A stretch of 12,493 nucleotides of DNA, taken from contig CAZRHF010000063.1 of the NCBI GenBank assembly GCA_964599835.1, forward strand, positions 1-12,493, written 5' to 3'. Every line of letters begins with the position of its first letter. Positions within the stretch are counted from its first letter, which is position 1. Of this stretch, positions 6,911-12,493 are shown piece after piece. The notes beneath the pieces were generated by a model that saw only the letters and a list, made by a program, of their open reading frames with translations, ran no database searches and had not been told where the DNA came from. The DNA is from SFWF01 sp964599835. Lineage in GTDB: Bacteria > Bacillota > Clostridia > Oscillospirales > Acutalibacteraceae. A program made the translations under genes and the position numbers.

Positions 6911-7825
6911 TCAGAAAATACGCAAAGCGTTTTTATAGCATATCTTTTCGGCCAACGAAAAGCCGAATTTTTTAATGAGCTTGTCGGCTAATAACTGCAT
7001 TTCGGAGGCGTTTTTCACAAACATTTCACATTCCATACCGTCGAAATCGGTACCAAGTGCCGCGACCTGCTCTCCGCCGATATTTATAAGATGTTCAATA
7101 TGTCTTATAAGGTCATCGGCTTTTGTTTGGTTTGTGCCGTTTAAAAAGTCGGAATAGAACACCGCGCCGACCACACCGCCCGACTCGGCTATGCTTCTTA
7201 TCTGACCGTCCCTAAGGTTTCTCGGATGATCGAAAAGCTCGCGACAACCCGAATGGGAGGCAATAAAGGGCTTTTTCGAAAGCTTTACGACATCACTGAA
7301 GCCGCCTGCGTTCAGATGGGAAACGTCGACCGTAATATCGGTCTCATTCAGCATTTCCACCACCTGCCTTCCGAAGGGCTTAAGAGGAAGCATATCGGCG
7401 GTTTTGTCGAAAGAGTTCGGGTATCCCAGACAGTTCTCTTGATTATGTATAAGACCTAAGAGCCTCACGTTTTTATCCCGAAGCTCTGCGATCCTTTCGG
7501 TTTTTCCATCAAGAAGGCTTGCGTTTTCAACCGTAAGTACGGCCGAAACAAGACCCTTTTGTACGTTTTCGGTTATATCCTTACCGCTTTTTGCGACCGA
7601 CAGAACCGAACTGCTTCGGACGGTAGCTTTAAAAAGATCATACTGACGGATCAAGTTTTCATAAGCCTCATCTCCCGTCCGACTTGTATATATAGCAAAG
7701 CACTGCGCGGCATAGTCGCCTTTTACAAGGCCGCTCTCACAGATATGCCCGTCGTTTTCGGCAAAGGAATAATTTGGATCTTTAAGCTTTAAAAGGGTGT
7801 CGCAATGAAGGTCGATAATTTTCAT
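6911..7825 (-). CDS. Membrane dipeptidase family protein (peptidase M19, renal dipeptidase-like)
   Basis: Members of this family are binuclear zinc dipeptidases with a TIM barrel; characterised ones split L-Xaa-Gly or L-Xaa-D-amino-acid dipeptides, including Cys-Gly. The 304-aa product carries the expected metal ligands: His7 and Asp9 in DLHCDTL, Glu100 in LTVENASLL, His170 in VDVSHLN, and His191 in SHSGCRELFDHPRNL. The closing GTDFDG motif (258-263) follows. No signal peptide or lipid anchor is visible despite the family name, so it is probably cytoplasmic. The ATG at 7825 has GGAG six nt upstream; an in-frame ATG at 7894 would start inside the preceding terminator. No strong promoter is visible. 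A weak TATACT at 7853-7858 on the minus strand lacks a good -35. The downstream partner is the C26 hydrolase. Confidence 0.92.
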   Translation of the reverse strand: MKIIDLHCDTLLKLKDPNYSFAENDGHICESGLVKGDYAAQCFAIYTSRTGDEAYENLIRQYDLFKATVRSSSVLSVAKSGKDITENVQKGLVSAVLTVENASLLDGKTERIAELRDKNVRLLGLIHNQENCLGYPNSFDKTADMLPLKPFGRQVVEMLNETDITVDVSHLNAGGFSDVVKLSKKPFIASHSGCRELFDHPRNLRDGQIRSIAESGGVVGAVFYSDFLNGTNQTKADDLIRHIEHLINIGGEQVAALGTDFDGMECEMFVKNASEMQLLADKLIKKFGFSLAEKICYKNALRIF

Positions 7826-7872
7826 AAAATACTCCGAAACGATGTTTTTAAAAGTATATTCCAAATAAGAAA

Positions 7873-7902
7873 CAAAGTATGTATCGGAGAACACATACTT
7901 TG
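7873..7902 (-). terminator. Intrinsic terminator of the phosphate cotransporter gene
   Basis: A perfect 10-bp stem (7873-7882 with 7893-7902) and a 10-nt loop begin 9 nt beyond the stop codon of the transporter gene. Minus-strand RNA then runs into a U-rich tract (TTTCTTATTT). This separates the transporter from the dipeptidase gene. Confidence 0.8.
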
Positions 7903-7911
7903 CTTTAAGGT

Positions 7912-9669
7912 TTATTTTAAGCTGTATTTCTGCTTGTAGCTTTCGTACATATTAACGAAGCCTTCCTCCTCGCCCGATTTAAGATGGCTTAAATATTCGT
8001 GGGCTTCGAAGGTATCGTTGCTTATCTCGATCATACATACGGCTATATTGGAACAATGATCGGAAATACGTTCGTAGTTGGTAAGCAGGTCGGAGAGGAC
8101 GAAGCCCATTTCTACCGTGCAGTCACCCTGACGGAGACGGTCGATATGTCCGTTCTTTATCTTTCTCTTTAACCGATCAATGACCTGCTCCAAGGGCTCT
8201 ACCATAGCGGCCTTTTCCATATCTTCACCTGCAAGGGCATCAATAGAAAGCTCAAGGATCTCGCCTACAGCCTCGGTTATGACCGCAAGATCCTCCTTCG
8301 CCTTATCCGAGAAGGTGATCTTTTTATCGTATATCTCCTTGGCAGTCTCTGCAATGTTGAGGGCGTGGTCGGAAATACGCTCGATATCGCCGATGCAGTG
8401 AAGCAGTTCACTTACGGTCTTGCTTTCCTTTACCGAAAGGGGCGTTTCGGCGATCTTTATAAGATAGGAACCGATCTTGTCCTCGTATTTATCGATAGCA
8501 CCCTCGATCTCCTCAACCTCGGCAAATACGTCGGTTTCGAATTTATCCATAAGGGTGACAGCCTTCTTGAAGCTTTCACCCGAAAGGCAGATCATATCGT
8601 TTACAAGCTCTTTACACTTCTCAACCGCAAAACCGGGCATAGTAAGAAAGCGGTCGTCGAGGACGGCAAAAACGTCAGCCTCTTTTTCCTTTTTCTTGCT
8701 TCTGACCGTTTTGATGGCCAGCTTTTCGATAAGAGAGCAGAAAGGAATAAGAATTACTGTGGAGATTATATTAAAGAGGGTATGAACAACGGCAATTTCC
8801 ATTGCTCCTACGTTTTTGCTCATAAAGTCGAATCCGACAACGGCATTTATACCGTAGAAAACGCCGGTTACAATAACCACGCCTATCATCTTGATGTAAA
8901 GACAGCTCATAGCAACCCGCTTGGAATCGAGATTTCCGCTTATTGAGGAGATGATGGGGGTGATGGTAGTACCGATATTCTGTCCTAAAATTACGGGAAT
9001 TGCAGTGGCGAAGGGTATGTCGCAAGAAAGTGCCAAAGCCTGCAGTACGCCGACAGAAGCGGAAGAGGACTGAATAATAGCGGTGAATATTGTTCCCACA
9101 AGGATTCCGAGAATAGGGTTTTTAAACATTGTGAGAAGATTTGCAAAGGCCGCATTATCCTTAAGACCGCTCATTGAATCGCTCATCATAGACATGCCGA
9201 ACATAAGTATGGCAAAGCCTATAAGGATAGTACCCGTATTTTTCTTTTTATCGGATTTTGCCATCATTATAAGCAAAAGTCCTACAAGGGCAAGTATGGG
9301 CGTAAAGGAATCGGGCTTGCAAAGCTTAAGCCAGAAGGTGGCACCGCCGATATCGTTGGTACTGAGCAGCCAGGCGGTAACGGTTGTACCGATGTTGGCT
9401 CCCATAATGATGCTGATGGTCTGGCTTAAGGTCATTATTCCTGAGTTAACGAAGCCTACCAGCATAACGGTGGTTGCCGAAGAGGACTGAATGACCGAGG
9501 TTACCAGAAAACCTAAAAGGAAGCCTAAAAAGCGGTTTGAGGTCAGACGCGCAAGGATCGATTCGAGCTTTCCGCCTGCCAGTTTTTTAAGGCTGTCGCC
9601 CATAAGGTCCATTCCGTAGAGGAACAGAGCAAGGCCGCCTACAAGACCAAGTATGGCAAAAATATCCAT
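7912..9669 (-). CDS. Na/Pi cotransporter family protein with C-terminal PhoU-like domain
   Basis: This is a 585-aa integral membrane protein of the NptA/PNaS family (type II sodium-phosphate cotransporter-like). The membrane part (about 1-315) has roughly eight hydrophobic segments and the family's inverted duplication: QSSSATT (61-67) with GANIGTTVTAW (90-100) in the first half, and QSSSAS (200-205) with GQNIGTTITPI (229-239) in the second. These QSSS and GxNIGTT motifs line the substrate and Na+ path in the family. After a basic linker (RSKKKEK) come two PhoU-like helical bundles (about 345-550), each with an ERISDH motif (430-435 and 533-538). The ATG at 9669 has AGGAG six nt upstream. It is flanked by a promoter and a terminator, so it is monocistronic. 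Import of phosphate by Na+ symport is the family role; direction and specificity are not proven by sequence. PhoU-like domains may sense or modulate phosphate flux. Confidence 0.94.
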   Translation of the reverse strand: MDIFAILGLVGGLALFLYGMDLMGDSLKKLAGGKLESILARLTSNRFLGFLLGFLVTSVIQSSSATTVMLVGFVNSGIMTLSQTISIIMGANIGTTVTAWLLSTNDIGGATFWLKLCKPDSFTPILALVGLLLIMMAKSDKKKNTGTILIGFAILMFGMSMMSDSMSGLKDNAAFANLLTMFKNPILGILVGTIFTAIIQSSSASVGVLQALALSCDIPFATAIPVILGQNIGTTITPIISSISGNLDSKRVAMSCLYIKMIGVVIVTGVFYGINAVVGFDFMSKNVGAMEIAVVHTLFNIISTVILIPFCSLIEKLAIKTVRSKKKEKEADVFAVLDDRFLTMPGFAVEKCKELVNDMICLSGESFKKAVTLMDKFETDVFAEVEEIEGAIDKYEDKIGSYLIKIAETPLSVKESKTVSELLHCIGDIERISDHALNIAETAKEIYDKKITFSDKAKEDLAVITEAVGEILELSIDALAGEDMEKAAMVEPLEQVIDRLKRKIKNGHIDRLRQGDCTVEMGFVLSDLLTNYERISDHCSNIAVCMIEISNDTFEAHEYLSHLKSGEEEGFVNMYESYKQKYSLK

Positions 9670-9711
9670 TATTTTCTCCTTCTCTGAACGAATTTTTACC
9701 TTTTCGGTTTG

Positions 9712-9740
9712 ATTTTAACATATTTTCCCCTGTTCCGCAA
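9712..9740 (-). promoter_or_regulatory. Promoter of the phosphate cotransporter gene
   Basis: On the minus strand, TTGCGG (9735-9740) stands 17 nt upstream of TAAAAT (9712-9717), with TGT just before the -10 (an extended -10). The start would be near 9705, about 35 nt before the ATG. The -35 box is weak, as often seen at activator-dependent promoters, and TTTAC repeats lie directly upstream. Confidence 0.65.
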
Positions 9741-9746
9741 CAAGGT

Positions 9747-9772
9747 TTTACAAACTTTACCATAATTTTACA
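9747..9772 (-). promoter_or_regulatory. Candidate Pho-box-like repeat upstream of the phosphate cotransporter
   Basis: Three hexamers, TTTACA (9747-9752), TTTACC (9756-9761) and TTTACA (9767-9772), read on the plus strand. Their starts are 9 and 11 nt apart. They sit 6 nt upstream of the -35 box. PhoP of B. subtilis and PhoB-type regulators bind direct TTNACA-like repeats at about 11-nt spacing. The first interval deviates, and the region is A/T-rich, so this is a candidate only. Confidence 0.35.
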
Positions 9773-9830
9773 TAACCGAAAACGCTTTATAGTAGTTTTT
9801 GTAAAATGATTCAGATTTATTATGAAAAAC

Positions 9831-9861
9831 AACCGACAGGCACGAAATGCACCTGTCGGTT
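9831..9861 (-). terminator. Intrinsic terminator of the GH2 gene
   Basis: A perfect 10-bp stem (9831-9840 with 9852-9861) and an 11-nt loop begin 7 nt after the glycoside hydrolase stop. Minus-strand RNA continues with GTTTTTC. This is a clear Rho-independent terminator. Confidence 0.88.
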
Positions 9862-9868
9862 AAAGATT

Positions 9869-12208
9869 TTAAAGGCAGTTAAATTTAATTTCGGCAGAAA
9901 CAAGGCCGTCGCACGAGCAGGTGACCGTTACCTCGCCCTTTTCTCCGTTGCTCCTAAGGCAGCAGACCAGTTTACCCGAAAGGGCTTTTTTGTCGGGTCG
10001 CAGGAAGGTCTCGGTCTCGCGCTGGTCGCCGGCATCGGTGGCGTAGACGGTAGCGGGGCCTTCTGCCCTGAAGGTAAGGCGGTTATCGGCGTGGGGGCAG
10101 ACATTCCCTTCCTTATCGACTATGACCGCGGTGACGTAGTTAAGGGACTCGCCGTCGGCAGATATCACGGTATGATAGGCAGAAAGCTCGATATGATGAG
10201 GTGCACCTGCGGTGCGGAGATATCTGCGCTCGGCCTCTTTTCCGTCCTTATAGGCGACGGCCAAAAGCTCACCGGGGGCGTAGACGGTGTCGTTCCAGAT
10301 AAGTCGGAAGCGTTCCACCTGGGACTGAGGATCGTCCCCCTCGGTCTTATGGCGGCGTTTACCCTGAGAAACACCGTTTATAAAGAGCTCTACCTCGTCG
10401 TAATTCGTATAAACGTGGACGGGTACCTTCTCCCCTTCCATTCCTTCCCAGTTCCAATGGGGGAAGATGTGAAGGGTGGGTGTGTCCGTCCAGGCGGCAC
10501 GGTAGCCGTAGAATCTGTTTTTGGGAATACCGGCCAGGTCGACCGCTCCGAAATAACTGCTTCGTGAGGGCCACTGGGTATAATAAGGGGTGGGCTCGCC
10601 GAGGTAATCGAAACCGGTCCAGATAAATTCGCCCATAACAAAGGGACAGTCCTCCTGATACGCCCATTCTCTTTCGGCATAATATGCCCAATTGGGTGCG
10701 CGGAGGCCGTAATCGGAAACAGTAAGATCCTCGTTGGTCGAAAGACTTATATCTATTTCGGCCGGAAGCTTATATACGTCTCTTGTGGAAATGCAGGAGG
10801 CGGTCTCACTGCCGTATAATAGCAGGTCGGGATATTTTTCCTTAACAGCCTTATATGTATGGGGCTTATAGTTAAGGCCTACCACGTCGACGCAAAAGAC
10901 TATCTTACTGTCAAAGCATTCGGGGTAGCGATCGAAGCCTGCGGTGGTGGGACGGGTGGGGTCAATTCTGTGAACGGCATCGGTGAGCATTCTCGCCGTC
11001 TGCCAGCCGTCCGCGGTGAGCTGTTCCCCTATCTCGTTTCCGATAGACCACATTATTACCGAGGGATGATTTCGGTCACGGCGGATAACGCTCTCCATAT
11101 CCTCCACAGCGTGTTCGTCAAAGCAGGCGGCATAGCCGTTTTGCACCTTGGCGTCCTTCCACTCGTCAAAAAACTCGTCAATAACCAGCAGTCCGCGCTT
11201 GTCGCAAAGCTCTAAAAGCTCGGGCGCAGGGGGATTATGGCTTGTTCTGACGGCATTTACACCCATTGACTGCATAATATCAAGCTGACGGGAAAGGGCG
11301 GAAATATTAAGGGCGGCACCGATGGAGCCCATATCGTGATGCATACAAACTCCGTTGAGCTTTAAATATCTGCCGTTGAGGAAGAAGCCATCCCCCGTAA
11401 ACTCGGCGCATCTTGCCCCGAAGGAGACGGTTACCGAGTCGCCGCCGTCTATAGTTATCTGAGCCTCGTAGAGATTGGGGGCGTCTACGTCCCAGAGCAT
11501 AGGCTTTTCGACGTAGTATAAAAGTTTATTGTTATCGGAGGAAAGCTCGGTTGTCTCCCCTTCGGGGTCGGTTATTTTAGCGGTGAAGCCGACAGCTCCC
11601 ACCGTTTCTACAGAAATTTCGAAAAGGGCGGCATTTTTATGGGCATAGGTCTGACGGACCCACACGCCATTATAGCAAATATGAGCTTTGGGCTTTTCTA
11701 CAAGACGGATATTGCGGTAGATTCCCCCACCCGGATACCAACGGGAGGACTGAGGACGGACTATGGCGTGAATGACAATAAGATTCTTACCCTTCCCGAC
11801 AAAATCGGTTATATCCACCTCATAGGAAAGGTAGCCGTAATGACAGCCGCCTGCCTTTTTGCCGTTTACGTAGACTGCACTTTCGCGCATAACACCGTCA
11901 AGCTCCAAGACCACCTTTTCGGTATTCTCTACGTCGACCCAAATACGGTAGACGCCTTCTCCGACGATGGGGAGGCCTCCCGTACGGCCGGTATGAGAAA
12001 GGGGTGCCTTCATTCCGTCCTGAACTATCTGAGCGTAGGACGGGTCGTTTTCGGGGGAAAAGTCACCCTCTATACCCCAGTCGTGAGGCACGGTGACAGC
12101 TCTCCAGTCGCTATCGTCAAACTCGGGCAAAAAGGCCCTCTCGTCGACCTCTCCCAGGTTATATTTATAAAATTTAAAATTGTTCTTTAAAGTTTTGATC
12201 TTACGCAT
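9869..12208 (-). CDS. Glycoside hydrolase family 2 protein (beta-galactosidase/beta-glucuronidase superfamily, DUF4982 type)
   Basis: This 779-aa enzyme hydrolyses a terminal beta-linked sugar with retention of configuration; the exact sugar is not fixed by the sequence. Domains in order: sugar-binding jelly roll (about 25-170, with VPHDWGIEGDF and RWYPGGGIYRNI), Ig-like domain (about 175-265), and TIM barrel (about 270-570, with LKLNGVCMHHDMG and VRTSHNPP). The DUF4982 domain follows (about 575-660, HWNWEG...VYTNYDEVELFING), then a C-terminal Ig-like domain to 779. The acid/base is Glu392 in SIGNEIGE and the nucleophile is Glu468 in YGSETAS. No signal peptide is present, so the enzyme is cytoplasmic and would act on an imported oligosaccharide. 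The ATG at 12208 has AGGAG 9 nt upstream. No transporter or sugar kinase is adjacent inside the window. It has its own promoter about 200 nt upstream and a strong terminator behind it. Confidence 0.93.
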   Translation of the reverse strand: MRKIKTLKNNFKFYKYNLGEVDERAFLPEFDDSDWRAVTVPHDWGIEGDFSPENDPSYAQIVQDGMKAPLSHTGRTGGLPIVGEGVYRIWVDVENTEKVVLELDGVMRESAVYVNGKKAGGCHYGYLSYEVDITDFVGKGKNLIVIHAIVRPQSSRWYPGGGIYRNIRLVEKPKAHICYNGVWVRQTYAHKNAALFEISVETVGAVGFTAKITDPEGETTELSSDNNKLLYYVEKPMLWDVDAPNLYEAQITIDGGDSVTVSFGARCAEFTGDGFFLNGRYLKLNGVCMHHDMGSIGAALNISALSRQLDIMQSMGVNAVRTSHNPPAPELLELCDKRGLLVIDEFFDEWKDAKVQNGYAACFDEHAVEDMESVIRRDRNHPSVIMWSIGNEIGEQLTADGWQTARMLTDAVHRIDPTRPTTAGFDRYPECFDSKIVFCVDVVGLNYKPHTYKAVKEKYPDLLLYGSETASCISTRDVYKLPAEIDISLSTNEDLTVSDYGLRAPNWAYYAEREWAYQEDCPFVMGEFIWTGFDYLGEPTPYYTQWPSRSSYFGAVDLAGIPKNRFYGYRAAWTDTPTLHIFPHWNWEGMEGEKVPVHVYTNYDEVELFINGVSQGKRRHKTEGDDPQSQVERFRLIWNDTVYAPGELLAVAYKDGKEAERRYLRTAGAPHHIELSAYHTVISADGESLNYVTAVIVDKEGNVCPHADNRLTFRAEGPATVYATDAGDQRETETFLRPDKKALSGKLVCCLRSNGEKGEVTVTCSCDGLVSAEIKFNCL

Positions 12209-12212
12209 AAAA

Positions 12213-12332
12213 TCAGTCTCCTAACGTATCGGAAGGTATGGGATAGGGTGTACCGACGGGTGTTGGGTCTCCGATATGGAGAAAGCCCGCACCGTCAAAG
12301 AAGACTCTCTGACAATGACATCGGCGTTTCAT
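12213..12332 (-). CDS. Possible 39-codon leader ORF before the GH2 gene
   Basis: An open frame in the GH2 leader starts at the ATG at 12332 and ends in TGA four nt before the GH2 start. The product would begin MKRRCHCQRVFFDGAGFLHI and is proline-rich afterwards (IGDPTPVGTPYPIPSD). The frame is open further upstream, to a TAA near 12400, but without a better start. Codon choice (CCC for Pro, GAC, GGC, TTC) resembles the neighbouring genes. Against it, there is no good ribosome binding site (only a weak purine stretch, GGTAGAG), and a frame of this length can arise by chance. I recognise no family. It could be a leader peptide, a small protein or noise. The GH2 ribosome binding site lies inside its last codons, so translation of it could affect GH2 initiation. 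Confidence 0.3.
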   Translation of the reverse strand: MKRRCHCQRVFFDGAGFLHIGDPTPVGTPYPIPSDTLGD

Positions 12333-12417
12333 AATCTCTACCGTCGGATTAACTTTATCATTATCGGCACTTCCTTTTTTTGGCGCAGATAAGTTTTAAA
12401 AGCTTTGATATGAGGAC

Positions 12418-12446
12418 ATTATAGCATAAAGATGTTTAAGGCGCAA
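12418..12446 (-). promoter_or_regulatory. Extended -10 promoter of the GH2 gene
   Basis: On the minus strand, TTGCGC (12441-12446) stands 17 nt upstream of a perfect TATAAT (12418-12423), which is preceded by TGC. Transcription would start near 12411, so the GH2 leader is about 200 nt long. The rest of the window's right end (12447-12493) shows no coding sequence that I can support. Confidence 0.78.
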
Positions 12447-12493
12447 ACTTTTCTGACCTTTCAGAGCGTTCTCCGAATATACACTATTCTACC

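Noticed and set aside
8365..8946. Plus-strand frame of 193 codons across the phosphate cotransporter gene
   Set aside because: The minus strand carries clear QSSS and PhoU-like motifs here; the plus-strand translation shows no family features.
8771..9025. Minus-strand frame of 84 codons rich in Arg and His inside the cotransporter gene
   Set aside because: It is an out-of-frame reading of the transporter's membrane domain, with no separate ribosome binding site and no recognisable family.
9806..10567. A 253-codon plus-strand open frame antisense to the GH2 gene
   Set aside because: It lies entirely over the terminator and coding region of a well-supported GH2 gene, starts in the terminator hairpin region, and shows no recognisable domain. 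It is explained by the biased codon use of the minus-strand gene.
1..12493. CRISPR arrays, insertion sequences, tRNA or rRNA genes, toxin-antitoxin or phage genes
   Set aside because: I looked for regularly spaced repeats, transposase-like frames, terminal inverted repeats and tRNA-like cloverleaves and saw none.

Overview
This window looks like a chromosomal segment from a Gram-positive, moderate-GC member of the Clostridia (possibly Oscillospirales/Ruminococcaceae-like; this is inferred from gene order and protein style, not from a search). The evidence is a yicC-remA-gmk-rpoZ-priA-def-fmt operon of Firmicutes type, a RemA protein very close in pattern to that of Bacillus subtilis, strong GGAGG-type ribosome binding sites, and TTGACA/TATAAT promoters. 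Every gene I can support lies on the minus strand, so the window reads from right to left.

Right end (12493 to about 9830): a sigma-A type promoter with an extended -10, a leader of about 200 nt holding a doubtful 39-codon ORF, then a cytoplasmic family-2 glycoside hydrolase (beta-galactosidase/glucuronidase superfamily, DUF4982 subtype), ending in a good intrinsic terminator. Next (9830 to 7873) is a monocistronic Na/phosphate cotransporter-family protein with a C-terminal PhoU-like domain. It has its own promoter, preceded by TTTAC repeats that resemble Pho boxes, and its own terminator. Then comes a two-gene unit (7825 to 6243), an M19 membrane-dipeptidase family enzyme followed by a class-I glutamine-amidotransferase-like (peptidase C26) gamma-glutamyl hydrolase candidate. 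It is followed by a cysteine synthase with its own promoter (6235 to 5218) and a probable terminator hairpin.

Left part (5137 to 1): a strong TTGACA/TAAAAT promoter drives seven tightly packed housekeeping genes: the YicC/YloC endoribonuclease, the DNA-binding regulator RemA, guanylate kinase, RNA polymerase omega, the primosomal helicase PriA, peptide deformylase, and methionyl-tRNA formyltransferase (cut by the window edge). Compared with the B. subtilis order, coaBC is absent between rpoZ and priA. Deformylase and formyltransferase are the two halves of the N-formylmethionine cycle and sit side by side.

I found no mobile element, CRISPR array, tRNA, rRNA or defence system. This is largely ordinary chromosome. 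The points most worth a second look are the lacZ-like gene's leader with small ORFs, the Pho-box-like repeats before the phosphate transporter, and the possible gamma-glutamyl-peptide/cysteine salvage grouping of dipeptidase, C26 hydrolase and cysteine synthase.
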